64,000 nt of DNA from Actinernus sp. WN-2022 (GCA_030867875.1 JAOWCC010001634.1:100605321-100669320), one strand, 5' to 3'; positions 36,503 through 48,691 are shown, counted from the first letter of the stretch. Notes: generated by a model from the letters alone, not told the origin. Numbers and translations: made by a program.

Positions 36503-39500
36503 TTGTCTACATTAAAAGGCATTGAATCATGGCGAACATTGGTGAAGGCAGCACAAATTAGAGATCATAAACCGCTTCTTGACATCGCAACAGCTACAGG
36601 TGAATCTGAAATCCCAAGAATTGCATATCATCGTAAGTGTCGCAGCATTTTTACCATGAAAAAGTCCTTAGATCGACTAAGTAAGCAATCTGAAACTGGC
36701 GAATCTCCAAGTGAATCAGACAGAAGTTCAAGGGCTTCAGCAAGACAAACACCGAGCTCAAATAAAAGCCGGGTTTACAATGCAATCTGCATGTTTTGCA
36801 ATAAAACCGACAAATATCCTAAAGGAAAACAATCTCGAGAAACATTAGCAAAATGCGTCGACCTACGTGCTGATGAAAGAATTAGAAATACAGCAATTGA
36901 GAAGCAAGACGAAAGAATAATTACAGGGTTAAACGTCTCATCAATTTCTTTGGCGAAGACATTGTGTATGGTGTAAGCTGTGGGCAGCAGAAACCCCCAA
37001 AGCACATCTAACTGCCTTATGCAATTAAGTCTCTAACCAACAACGTAGAGCTGATACAAATTATAAATCGCTGCAGCCATGGGCTTTCCTACTCGCAGAT
37101 CGAAGAGATTGACACAGCTTTGTGCTTACAGAAGATGGCTAGAGCATCAGATGAGGGTGTTCCACTTCCAGAAAATATCCAGACCTTTGTCAGCACAACA
37201 TTGGCTTGGGATAATATCGACAGGTTAGAACTCAGAGACGCTTTCCGGTGGTGGCACCTCTCACAGGGTAAACGGAATTGCTGTACAGGCAAAAGTGTTT
37301 GGTTCACAACTCCCACCCGATCCTGTTGTCGTGAAAGGAAGAAAAAGAAGTGTAAAGCTGCCTACGTCATTGCTCCCAGTATATAATGCTGGTGCCCGTG
37401 TTGGACCTCCTGCGCGAAAATATGTAGAGGTAACATCTGAAGAGGTATTACAAAATACTTGGAAGAAGAATCTGCTGTGGGTGTTGACCCGTCTACATGC
37501 AGCCGAAAATCAGAAGGTTAGCGGCTGGAGAGGGTTTAATATTTCCAGTCGTGATGATGTGACTGTGTCCCAAGATAACGTGGGATACCTTCCTTCAATT
37601 GATGCACCAGCAACTAATCTATCAACCGTTTATGAGGTACTGCTGCAGTCGGTCAAGATAAAAGATGCATTAGCCCTAAAGAGTATCCTAACCTTGTTGT
37701 TTTTGACCAGGCACTTTATGCAAAACCTGCTGAAGTCATCTGGAAGAGGAGTGATCAGTTTCGGGACATTGTTCCTAGGATGGGTGTGTTCAATACAATA
37801 TGCACATTGCTCTCCATTATTGGAAAGCGCTTCCAAGATGCTGGATTGAGAGATATTTGTATAGAATCTGGAGTAATTGCTGAAGGTTCTGTTTCGGCCA
37901 TCGATACAATCGAGCTGTCCGATTTCATAAGCTGATGTACTTCTCCGCCTTGCGTGGAAAGGCTTCCAATCGTGGTTGCAAGTTTGCCAAGGAGACAAGA
38001 TACAACTGGTAGAAGATGTGGTTAATGATTTGTAGGGCCTTCGCAACAACGTTTGTAAGAAGGAATTGGAAGAGGTGTTGGAGGGCCCTTCATTGTTTTG
38101 CTTTGTAGAGCTATATTTCACGTCTACCTAGATTACCTTCGTTGTGAGAATGGGAACCTTTAAGCCTTCTGGATGTCGTACATCGACATGGTGGAGATCG
38201 TGCTTGGGCTTCTGAGAGGTTCCAGAGAGGGAGATTGGAATTTACATTTGTCATGTATCAGAGCAGTGATACCCTGGTGCTTTGCGTATGATAATCTGAA
38301 CTACGCAAGATACTTGTCAGCCTACATCGCGGAGATGTCGTACCTCGACCACGAACATCGGTTTTTCGGTTCAGATTGGTGCAGAAAACCCATTCGGAAG
38401 AATTCCGGTTGATCAGGCATGTGAAGAAACTGTCAATAAAGACACTCAAACACCAGGAGGGACAAAGGGATTCAGTCTGAAGCCGGGAGCAGTCAGCAGA
38501 TACTACATGGTTGCAGAGTACAGGAGCATATTTCTTAGACAACTGAGAGACATGTTGGATTTGAAGTCCCACTTTCACCATGCAGATCTACAAAGTACGA
38601 GAATAGCTAAGGATGAAGCAGATGTGAAGTCACTGCTGGAAATGTTGGAGAGTAATCGGATCGACCCATTTTGCAGTGAACAACAAGACCTTGTCTGTCT
38701 CTCTACAGTGAAGGTAGCTCCATCTGACGTTGAGGAGATTTGCTTCATGCCAGAAATACCGGAGAACAAGCCTACAGAGAATTTAGTGACCAGAGACTTG
38801 AAAGCTGTCCACCCGAACATAAGATGACAAAACAGAAGTTAAAAACGTTCAGTGAGCTTGACAAGAAGATGAAAGTTCTTAAAGAAAGTGGTAAAGACAT
38901 CATCTTGAAAGCAGATCGCAACTTATTTGGGCAAATTATCGTGATAGCTGAGAGCAGAAGCCTCAAGATGAGGGATGTTTTAGCCCATCCTCTTGGACCA
39001 CTGCCATGGGCACTGGCAACGTCAGACGGTTCGTTAAGAAAACCTAACAAGGCTGCACTCGCGAAAGAACTCCAGAAGAATGTTTCTCCCGCTGAAAGAA
39101 TCCCTGGACCATCTGCATGCATCATCGATGGTATGAGTGTCGTTCAAAGACTCAAGGGTGATCATAAGACATTTTCAGAAGTTGCAGCCGATGATGTTCT
39201 CTGCATGCATGGTCCTTCATGAATGTCTCGACAGTGAGCGGATTGATGTCGTCTTTCATGTTTACAGGCTGGATTCTATAAAGAACACAGAAATGCAAAA
39301 CAGAACGACTGTTTCTGGGACGCAATTCAGAAATATTACTTCTGGACCCAAAGTACAGCAGTAGAGAAAGTTCATAGCGATCCAAGCAACAAGACTGCTT
39401 TGATATCATTTCTGTTAACAGAGTGGAAGCAAGACAAATACAGAGCAAAGCTGAGGAAGACAAGGTAGAGAAAGCAGACGACCTGAAGTCGACACAGGAG

Positions 39501-40490
39501 GAAGCATACACACGTCTTCTATTCCATGCAGGAGCTAACTAGAAAACCTTTGTTTATTTAGCCCCTAGACACCTTTAATACGTATATTGTACCTTTGTCA
39601 TTTTTTCAAACAAGGAACTGTAAATATAATAATAGGTGTGAAATAAAAGGATGTGTTGTTGTTGTTGTTGTTGCATGCAGATCACGCTGCTAGAGCAGGT
39701 TACAAGTCAAATGTCATTGCATCAGAGGATACAGATGTCTTTGTACGTTGCCTTGCCTTCAACAGCACTATCCCTTGTTCTATGTATCAGAAATGCGGTA
39801 CACAAATACGAACAAGGTACGTCGACATCGGAAAGGTTACACAGGCACTTGGGGAGTCAAATTGCATTCACTGGTTGTGATACCGTTAGCGCTTTTGCCG
39901 GACGTGGTAAAGTTGGTGCGATTAAAAATCTCGAGCGCAACCAGTCATCACAAGAAATAATGCAGCAGCTAGGAGTGCAATCGGAACTCTCTGAGGAGCT
40001 TTTCTGTCATTTTCAGAAATGTACCTGTCTGATGTACAGTTCCAACCCTGGCACTGAGGATATCAACGAGCTGAGGTACAAGCTGTTTTGTGCCAGGAAA
40101 GGTGAGCTTGACTCGAATCAACTTCCTCCTTGTGCTGACTGTCTGCATAAGCACTGTCAACGCGCCAACTACCAGGCAAGAATATGGCGACTAAGTCTTG
40201 TCGGATGCCCTGATGTTCCATCACCGGTTGGATTAGGCTGGTGTCTGGATGGCGCTGGTGATGGCCAAAGTCTTGCACTAGACTGGATGGATGGTGACCC
40301 AGCTCCAAAAGCTGTATTGCAGCTATTGTCCTGCAGACGTGTGCGCTCATGCAAGCAGCCTGGTTGTTCGTGCCTAATGAATGGATTGAAGTGCACTAAC
40401 ATGTGCAAACTTAAGGATTGTCAGAACCACTCAAACGAGGACAGTGATAATCTGGAAGTCATAGATGACGATTATGAGGATGAAGAGTGA
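36503..40490 (+). pseudogene. Broken transposase/nuclease gene of the Academ-like element
   Basis: Consecutive coding-like pieces in changing frames: 36503-36976 (with a YHRKCRSIFT segment and a CMFCNK pair), 37120-37290, 37295-37680, 37690-37860, 38173-38330, 38507-38760, 38740-39215, then 39651-40490. The PIN/XPG-like part starts near 39120 (ACIIDGMSVVQRLKGDHKTF), continues with a DVVF-like block at 39245 and an SEDTDVFV block at about 39720, and reaches FTGCDTVSAFAGRGKVGA at 39866. The tail at about 40340-40440 has seven cysteines in a TSO1/CXC-like spacing (CKQPGCSC...CTNMCKLKDC). Stops, frameshifts and a retroposon insertion make it non-functional. The Academ assignment is from memory of the family's XPG nuclease and Cys8 finger. 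Confidence 0.65.
39532..39673 (+). mobile_element. Short retroposon (LINE/SINE 3' end) with (GTT)n tail
   Basis: 142 bp ending in AATAAAAGGATG plus a TGTTGTTGTTG tail, flanked by CATGCAG at 39525-39531 and 39674-39680. It interrupts the nuclease coding region between the LLFHA and DHAARAG segments. A 5'-truncated non-LTR copy is the simplest reading. Confidence 0.75.
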
Positions 40491-40810
40491 TTTCACGATA
40501 TAATGTTAAATACGATAATTGATATACATGTATTTCCCAGTAGGTTTCTAGCTACTCGTGTATTAGGTCTAGTGTTACCTACTGTCCATAGCCAGAGAGC
40601 AGATATAATAATACCAACCTATGGTATAGCATCGATGATTCCCGGTATCAGCACATATGTCAGGAGGGTCCATCACAACAGTGAAGTTTCATCACCCAAA
40701 AGAAATAAATTGACTCCTGACTTAACTTAATGAATAATTCTTAAACAAACACAACGACTGCAATAGCATGGACACCGTTGTGGTAGGTCTTACATTGAAG
40801 AAATTTGCTT
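40491..40810. other. 3' flank of the broken transposase gene
   Basis: Non-coding sequence between the pseudogene stop and the inner edge of the right terminal repeat; nothing recognised. Confidence 0.4.
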
Positions 40811-41804
40811 GGAAAGATGAAAAACTCTGAAATAGCCATATTTTCTGATTTACCACAGGGTACCCAAAACTACTTCCGGTTTACATAAATATCGTAAAAT
40901 TCGTGATAATATAACAAATTCAAAGAAAAAACAGGTCAAGTTTAGTTATATGACTTAGTTTAATGTAGCTTTACTGTTTATAATTGAAAATTTGTATTTA
41001 TTAGTTAATTATAATATTTTATTTCTGCTTTATCTTAAATTTTCAGCTCTTTTTGAAAATGACGTCATTGTCACGTGACCCCAATGAAGAATATTAATAA
41101 AATTTTGTGCATGCCATAAAGCCTATTGAGAAACCAACTGTTTGCAACTATAACAACATCATTACATTAAAAGTCAAAAGAGATATGAATAAATAAAGAG
41201 TTCATGGTGTATATCAACTCATTATGCATAATTTTGATTTTTAAGGTCACGTGACACCCTTAAGCTACAAATACGACAGGGCTATCATATATTTTCTTGA
41301 TCTTCAGATCAATAGCTTTCAGAAAATGTATGATAGCATTTGCCCCCTCGAGTGGTACTAATTTGCCATTTTTGGGCACTCAGCTCATGGACTATTTGTG
41401 CAATGAACCATATCGCGGTACGTGATTATGGCTTATGCAAATGTTTATATAACAAAACTATCCTGTCACGCGCGCTTGTAAAACTTATAAAAGGGTCAGG
41501 TCGGAAGTCAGACTATTATTGTTTAGTTTTAATTTCTCTGATATTCACTGATGAAATTATACCATGACTTCAGTGAATAATTGTTAAATATATAATTTAT
41601 AATTAGTACTCTTTTTCACTTTGTTACCGGATTTTTCTATAGTGCTATTACTGTCCATGTATGAGTATGCACGATTACATAACTCTTATTATCTACCTGG
41701 CAAAGTTGCAACATCCTTGGTACTCGGCGAATTTTTCTATTGTACTATTATTGTCCATGTATGAGTATGCACGATTACATAACTCTTAATTGGACGAGGC
41801 TGAG

Positions 41805-41902
41805 CAAGATATGATGAATTGTCTGTGGCGAGCTACCAGTTATTTGACGATACCGAATGCAGAGACAAATAACTGGTAGCGAGACACAGACAATTCATCA
41901 TA
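41805..41902. repeat. Hairpin element
   Basis: ATGATGAATTGTCTGTG and GCTACCAGTTATTTG on the left are matched by CAAATAACTGGTAGC and CACAGACAATTCATCAT on the right, leaving a loop of about 20 bp. It is preceded by an imperfect direct repeat of GTCCATGTATGAGTATGCAC (41655 and 41753). Confidence 0.75.
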
Positions 41903-42157
41903 GTGTGCGATAGTCGGAGTTCCAATAATTGTTTTATTATTCAGTGCTTTTGTTACCTTCAGCATCCAAAATGCAGCGGCCATGTTGGATTTGTTGTTGA
42001 ACAGCACTGCGCATCCTCACAACAATATCTGCACGCAAACGCTTATTTGCGCGCAGTTATTTGCAGGTGAATCTCTCAATCAGAATTCGGGATACTGAGG
42101 AACTGAATAAATTGCTTATTATTTACGTGGCAGAGTTGCAACATCCTATTTTTAGAG

Positions 42158-42305
42158 TATTGCTGGTTTTCACTCAATCCCCAGAGATTCAAATGACAAA
42201 GGGCATGGCGGCCATGTTGGTACCCCAACAAAAGAAGCTAACGAGGAATCTATTGTTTAAGGGCACCAACATGGCGGCTATGACGTCAAGTGAAAACCAG
42301 CAATA
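42158..42305. mobile_element. Miniature element, CCATGTTGGT family copy 2
   Basis: Terminal repeats TATTGCTGGTTTTCACT and its exact complement at 42289-42305; the inner part is similar to 26681-26790 (GATTCAAATGACAAAG, GGCGGCCATGTTGGT). 148 bp, non-coding. Confidence 0.8.
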
Positions 42306-43639
42306 TATAGTCACGGTACCCAGTCACAATGGTTTTCAATCAGTTTTAGTTCTGCTCTATGATTTATTTTGTTATCTTTTTAACTCATTGTAATTAGCTC
42401 CTATATATAGTATAGTTTATTTTATAACTTAGTTCCAAGTATTTTGATTGCGTAAATGTATTGACGAAGTCCGAAACGTCTACATTAAGTAATGGTCCAG
42501 ATAAGAACTGTAGTGTCCACGGCAAGGAATGTTAAAAGGTGTTAATTTTCTATTATTCTTTCTCGTAATTTCATTGGTTGATACTTATAAATTCAATAGA
42601 AACCCATCGAAATAATGCATTTTCATTCGATATTATTTTGTGGTTTGAATTTATTTTTGATCAAACTAACTATGGTTTAATTTCTAAGAATATCGTGTGT
42701 GGGAAAGTTCTCAAATTTGCAATTGAAAAATCCTTTGTTTTCTCTATATCCGATTGGCTGGACGGTGGCTTCTCTGCGTTTTCACAGAAAAAAGAGCCAA
42801 AAGCATAACAAATACTTTATTTTCGAGATGTAGTTTGGACCGTGTAGATACCTCCTAAAGCACTTAAGGCATATTCAAGCAAGATCATATGTGGGGGAAG
42901 CTCATTGCCGCAGAACAGTGGATTCTACTACAGTTCTTATCTGGACCATTACTTAAATTATGGACCAGTGAAGAGTTCGCAAGCACGTTAACACAAAAAC
43001 AGCCTTAGACAAGAAGGCTCCTTTTGTGTTAACATGCTTCATCTCTGGCCTTTCGATCCCATAATACCTTTGTGTCTTCAGCGCGATCGCATGATCATGA
43101 TAACAACGTAAACACGAGGTTAACTCGCAAATATGCATTGCATGTAAAAAAGCAAAAAAGAAAATTCCTTCCTACCTACCTAGATTTTTTTCAACTCGTT
43201 AAACGGAAACGACATTTATTTTGTTTGGCCTTACAGCATCTCAAACTTGGACGATTGATATGTTCCTGTCAGAGCTAGTATGATCGGGATAGCCATGAGC
43301 ATACATATTGTCTTGATATAGGATAAGCTAAGTAGGTTTGATTTCGCCATAGCAGTGCAGCGATGACATCACATAATATTATGGACTTCTGATATTACCA
43401 ATTTTCTCAACTTCTGGATCTGAACAGTTTAAAACGACTCACTGTCCCTTATAGCCTAGATGTCGGCCTTCAAGACTGCAAAGTTTTAGAAAATTCTATG
43501 AGAGGATTTTTGAAAACATTGGGATTGAATATGGTTCATCACAATTCCAGCGCCTTAGGTTTTGGCCTGAGCTTGGTTTTCACCCAACCCCTCCCTCTGT
43601 TATTTTTCCTTTAGTGTCAACCTGCCCCCCTCTTTCAAT
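42306..43639. other. No gene recognised
   Basis: Contains a CGAAACGT motif (about 42470) of the sort found in several small repeats here. Only short open frames. Confidence 0.4.
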
Positions 43640-44316
43640 GTGAATGTTCGGTTCCGTTTTCATTCATTGTCATAATTCAAACTTTTATACTCGTCACAAG
43701 TCAACACTTGAAGACTTGAAAATCACTTTTAACTTTCTTCAATCACCCCAAGATCCATTAGCAGAGGCACAGATGATCAGTCTATACATTTCGTTTCATT
43801 ACAATTACACTATCTTCAATTTCAGTCGTCAAAAGCCCGACATTTGCCACCGTACTTAGCTTTGTAGTTTGTAGCACCGCTTGGCGACCTGTATGTACTC
43901 AGCTTCAAACCGGGGGGCACTGCTTGCATAATAAAGGGGAGGTATGTGAGGTATCGTCTTCAGAGCCCGACCCAGTACGTTTGCAAAATAAAATGTAATG
44001 AAGGTGTTTTTATTAACCAGAATTTCCAATAAAATTTATGAAAATCAACCCGAATTGATAGTTGATTTGCTCCAAAACAAGACTTAGTTTGCCAAATTGG
44101 GCTCAAACCTTTATCCGATACCGCCGTACATCTCATTTACGTCGTGTACATGAGTGCCCCCCGGAGCCATGACTCTCGCATCTGACCCGGCCCAATGTCC
44201 GCCATTGATTTCCCCCGCGAAATTTGAGATTAGCATTTCTAAAAATAGACTACTCTGTAAACTGATGGGCCGCTACCCCAATACCAGATGGACACTTCTG
44301 GTTATGGACTTCTGGT
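43640..44316. mobile_element. Partial copy of the 1.86-kb inverted-repeat element
   Basis: Collinear with 35085-35758, including the right terminus ending ACTTCTGGT, but the left two-thirds are absent. It ends 72 bp before the ankyrin exon at 44389. Confidence 0.85.
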
Positions 44317-44388
44317 AATAGTAAATATATTTGTTACATCCTATATGTTTGAATTCAAGTTTTATAGTGTTCTTTCTTTCTTCTTCAG

Positions 44389-45984
44389 ATTAGTCTCCAG
44401 TCGCTGGCTTTTGACGAAGTCACCACACCCGATGACAAATCTGGCTTCAGTTTATTTCATTTAGCTTGTATCTATGGCAACCATGACGTCATGGCGTCCA
44501 TACTCTTGTGCTCTCCAAACCGCCTTGACGCTATGATCTCTTTGTCCATTCCTGTAAAGGACAACAACTCCAAGTATTCTGCTCTCCTTCCAAAACAGAT
44601 TTGTCAAAAGTCTTTAGGAGAACTCGAAGCAGCTCGGAAAACCGAAGGACGAAACGCTACCTTCTTGATGCAACTTTTTGATCAACATTCTCGTGTTTCT
44701 GTGCCTTTAACACAAACAGTCGCAAAGCATGGGAGTCCAAGACAATTGAAAAAGCTGATTTCTCTCGGGTGTGATATCAACCAAGCTTCCACCAATAAAG
44801 ACGATGCTGGAATGACACTAATGATGTTAGCGGCTGCATTCAACTTGCGTAAAGTCGTAGAGTTTCTAATTCAACAGGGTGGGAACATCAGCGCTAGAGA
44901 GCGCCATGGGAACACCGCACTGCATTTTGCAGCCTCCACGGGAAATACAGAAAACGTACTGTATCTGTTGGAGAAAGGAGCCAGTGTCGACCAAGAAACA
45001 ACCTGGGGTAGAACGCCACTTCATGTCGCTGCAAAGAACGGTCAACTAGAGCCTGTTAGAGTGCTGGTGGAGTGGGGTGCGGATATTAGCGCAAAGAATG
45101 TCAACCAGGACACGCCGTTGATTTTGGCTGCAGAGAAAGGCCATATTGATGTGGTCGAGTACCTCCTTGCTAAAGGCAGTGTCGTTAATGAACCCAACTT
45201 AGCAGGCTGTACCGCGCTTCACTTCGTCGCCAAACAAGGCCATTTGGGCGTGGCTAGACTGTTAATCCAAAACGGCAGCAGTCTTAACGCCGTCGACAAA
45301 TCCGAGCACCAAACTCCACTGTTTCCAGCTTCGGGAAAACCGGGCAATCGAGAAATGGTGCAACTATTACTGGAACAAGGAAGCGAAATCCATATGCGGG
45401 ACAAACGGGGGAGGACTCCACTGCATTTTGCCGGCGACCGCGACATCGCACAGTTACTTGTCCGTTACAGAAGTGACGCGCAGATGAGGGATTACTACAC
45501 AGGATCCACCCCGATCTTTCACGCCGCAGCCAACGGTATCACAGATGTTGTAGACTTCTTGATAGACCAAGGATTCGACGGGGAGCATTCTAGGAATAGC
45601 TTAGGGGAAAACCCACTGCATGACGTGGCACGAGTTGGACACGTGACCGTTGCTCAACGTTTAATCCAACAGGGTTGTGACGTCAATCAAAAGGCAATGC
45701 TAGGCGGAGTCACACCTCTTATATTAGCATCCTTAGCAGGTAGGAAGGAGATGATAGAGTGTTTGATCGAGCATGGGTCGAGTGTAAATGACACGGATAA
45801 CTGGTTGTCCACGCCGCTTCACAAGGCAGTTGAATGGAGCACGGGAGTGGAGACTGTGCAGACTCTGCTGACACATGGCGCTGATGTCAACGCGAAGGAC
45901 AGTCAAGGCGAAACACCTCTAGATGTCGCTCAACGCCTCGGTAAAAATGAGATCTCGCAAATGTTATTGATACATCAAAAATGA
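44389..45984 (+). CDS. Ankyrin-repeat protein, large 3' terminal exon
   Basis: An open frame of 531 codons before the stop at 45982-45984. It begins after a good acceptor (TTCTTCAG, 44381-44388) and continues upstream of the first Met at 44491 with ankyrin-like sequence (SLFHLACIYGNHDVMASIL), so the true start is probably in an earlier exon not recognised here. About a dozen ankyrin repeats follow, with clear TALHFAA, TPLHVAA and TPLILA cores and helix-end residues. No membrane segment, kinase or death domain is visible. Ankyrin stacks bind protein partners; the specific function is unknown. AATAAA near 46141 could serve for polyadenylation. The frame is clean and GC-richer than its surroundings, so the exon is likely real, though a TE-borne gene is possible. 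An intronless start at 44491 cannot be excluded. Confidence 0.85.
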   Translation: MSLQSLAFDEVTTPDDKSGFSLFHLACIYGNHDVMASILLCSPNRLDAMISLSIPVKDNNSKYSALLPKQICQKSLGELEAARKTEGRNATFLMQLFDQHSRVSVPLTQTVAKHGSPRQLKKLISLGCDINQASTNKDDAGMTLMMLAAAFNLRKVVEFLIQQGGNISARERHGNTALHFAASTGNTENVLYLLEKGASVDQETTWGRTPLHVAAKNGQLEPVRVLVEWGADISAKNVNQDTPLILAAEKGHIDVVEYLLAKGSVVNEPNLAGCTALHFVAKQGHLGVARLLIQNGSSLNAVDKSEHQTPLFPASGKPGNREMVQLLLEQGSEIHMRDKRGRTPLHFAGDRDIAQLLVRYRSDAQMRDYYTGSTPIFHAAANGITDVVDFLIDQGFDGEHSRNSLGENPLHDVARVGHVTVAQRLIQQGCDVNQKAMLGGVTPLILASLAGRKEMIECLIEHGSSVNDTDNWLSTPLHKAVEWSTGVETVQTLLTHGADVNAKDSQGETPLDVAQRLGKNEISQMLLIHQK

Positions 45985-46230
45985 GAAATTAGGCGATAAA
46001 ATATTCAAAGAATTCAAATTGCATTTGCTTTGACATTTTTCTTATCATGGGGAGTGGTAATTATTTTATGGAAATTTGGGTGATTTGTACATAACTAAGG
46101 ATATAGGGTGCGGACATTATACCCGTTAAGAAATGCTAATAATAAATATAATGTACTGAATGCAAGGACCAATTCGGACGAAGTGCAGGAACCGGATCAC
46201 CTTGGATGGGATCTAATCAGCAAAAATATA
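45985..46230. other. Ankyrin gene 3' UTR and repeat fragment
   Basis: Contains a candidate poly(A) signal at 46141. The right part (46166-46220) is an inverted copy of the CCAAGGTGATCCGG block of 36.2 kb. Confidence 0.5.
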
Positions 46231-46237
46231 CGAATAT

Positions 46238-46400
46238 CAAGACAAGATGAAAGGCTAATTGTACGGTACTGGGAATATATATAATATATTTATAATTATA
46301 TAATTATATATATTCCCAGTACTGGGAATATATATAATATATTTATAATTATATAATTATATATATTCCCAGTACCGTACAATCAGCCTTTCATCTCATA
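46238..46400. repeat. Duplicated AT-rich palindrome
   Basis: A 53-bp near-palindromic unit (ACTGGGAATATATATAAT ... ATATATATTCCCAGT) occurs twice in tandem, bracketed by GTACGGTACT/AGTACCGTAC and by an outer inverted pair (GATGAAAGGCTAATTGTAC / complement). A likely cruciform-forming, unstable site and possible assembly trouble spot. Confidence 0.85.
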
Positions 46401-46844
46401 TGTTGTCTTAATAATGAATAGATTATAGTTTATTATTCGCAATGTAACAAAGAGAGGAGTTTGATATTGCCATTAAGTTTGATATCGCTTCTGATATTAC
46501 TAATATACTGCAGAAGAAATATTTATTTATATCGTCCAGTGAGACATTGTAATTCTTTCGGTCATGGCTTCTGTTCCAAATCACCGATTTGTGTAACCAC
46601 AGATTTTTCATAACTTATGGGTTGAAAGACTCATTGAGTACTACGGCGCCCGAAATCGCCCCAATAAAAACAGGCAATATAGTGCACGAAATGCATTTAA
46701 CAACTGAACCATGCCTGCATCTCCCCGTATTTTAATTCGGGTTTTTCTCGCCGAACTCGCTCGGGAGGGCTTCCTGTGGTAATAATCCAGAAGTGAGGGA
46801 TTGGGTCGAGGAAGAGGGGAGGGAGACTAGAGAGAGCTAGAGGA

Positions 46845-47142
46845 CACCGCGGCAAAACGGTATGCTCCGCTGGCCAAAAGAACGAAGGCTCTGCTATCAA
46901 ATACAAATTACCGAGGGTTTCAACTTTTTTAGTAAATAATTTTATAACTTAGTAAACTCACAGTGAATTACAAATTAAGAAAACTTCAACCTGTTCAAGT
47001 CTTAGGCTTAGCTTTTAAGTAGTTTTCTAATTTTTTGACAAAACAGTTCACATATGGATACTTTTAGGCAGAAATTTTAAAATTACGGGTATGTGCCTGT
47101 TGTTCGCGGGAAACTGGGGGTGACGTTTTGCCGTGGTGTGGA
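46845..47142. mobile_element. Second copy of the CGGCAAAACG element
   Basis: Reverse-orientation relative of 17520-17871 with high similarity along its length and the same ends (ACACCGCGGCAAAACGG ... GTTTTGCCGTGGTGTG). No clear 9-bp duplication remains. Confidence 0.75.
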
Positions 47143-48691
47143 GATGCTAAACCATGCCATTTGTAGCACTGCATTTCCCGTACACCCAATGCTGGGTAAT
47201 CGCCAAAATCTTTTGAAAACGTTCAGTCCCAGTCCACCTGGAATTTAAAAATCCAAGATGGAGGCACATGGACAGATCGAATCGATCGGAAAAGGATACG
47301 AAACCGATTCCCAGTCCACACGAAAACGTTTTCAATATTGGTGTAGACGGGGCCTAGCTATATATTCACCGGTATTGTACGCTCAATTTCTAATTATCGT
47401 ACTTTATACGTAATTATTGTATTTAAAAATATTTATATTGAAGCCTTTTCGATACATTTATTTCTAATCATTTCTAATAATTCCTTTACACCAAACGACC
47501 AATTAACGAATGAGGGAGGAATGAGTTAATTCCGTACAATCTAGCCCCGGCCTGCCATATCAAACAATTTATTGAGAAAAGTGTCGCTCCTGAGAGCTCC
47601 CTGTGATATTCCATATATGGACAATATATTCCATATTTGGAAAGCAGGACGGATCGTCGAATACTAGAACACGTTCAGGAAGTGTAGCGAGCCGGCAGAA
47701 GAGACGGAAGAGACGTAGGCTACAGGAAGTGCGATTAAAGAAATCAAATCGTTTTTTGAAGATTCAATAGCGAAATTTGAAAAGGATGAGCGTATGCCTC
47801 ACTAGCATCTAGTCAGGCCCAAATATTACTATGAACGACAACAATTGTAAGGAGGCGGGTAGTGGTATAATTAAGAGTTCTGAGACAGAGCTATAGAAGA
47901 CTGACATTCAAATGTCAAAATCTCTGCACCAGAAATGATTCCAAAATTTTAATATACCAAATACCCATATTTCAATGTCAAAAATGCAGTATACTCAATT
48001 AAAAAACTCTTGGATACCAGTACACCCAAAACCTCTGGCCAACCCTAACAATCGCTACGATCTTGACTAAACTAAATTTGCGTTTATAGCGTGCATATAT
48101 ACATACACCTATTTAAAGAAGGGTGTCCGTTCAAAACGAATATAACTATTTTAGAATTATATTAAAGTACCAGTTCTTTGGCACCTTATTGAAATCATTC
48201 AAATTATGAAGAAATCTTACAATTTTCTCATCTAGATTCACATTTTATCCAAGGTCATTAGAGTATAAAGGCGTTTGATTGGATGACAAAACTTAAATTG
48301 GTGAAAGTCTGGTCGCGTAAATTATGAAATTTATTGATCATAACCGCAAACAACTTTAGTCTTCCATTTGATGATATTGACCGACAGGACATCTGGATGT
48401 ACCATATTCCAAAATTGCGAATCTTTTAGAGCGAGCAGTTGAATGCTACCATGTTAAAGAGATTGCCAAGATTAGAGATACTCTGAATTTTAGGGGGATA
48501 GCATAAAATGGTACGAAGTTATCGACATTTCAAAATATAGATTTTTGTTTGGGTTTATGTCGGTTATGGCTAGCTAGCCTCGTTTTCCTGATTTCCCTGT
48601 ATTTAAATGTCAATAACTTTGCAGCAATGAGAGCCGACCAAACTCCCAAACTGCTCAGCTAATATTACTTATTATGACATATTTCAATTAG
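47143..48691. other. No gene recognised
   Basis: AT-rich sequence with no open frame of interest, splice-supported exon or clear repeat structure. Confidence 0.4.

Larger units (their letters stand above)
31561..41394 (+). mobile_element. 9.8-kb decayed DNA transposon, Academ-like, with nested insertions
   Basis: Inverted terminal repeats: the left runs 31561-31691 and resumes at 33198-33553; the right runs 40811-41255 and resumes at 41351-41394. The ends read TAGTCCATGAG and its complement, and TTT flanks both sides (a possible 3-bp duplication, weak because of low complexity). The internal broken gene (36503-40490) has a C-terminal XPG/PIN-like region and a Cys-rich finger, which from memory is a hallmark of Academ (AcademX) transposons. 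Insertions split the left repeat (31692-33197), the right repeat (about 41256-41350), the interior (33902-35758) and the gene (39532-39673). Confidence 0.7.
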
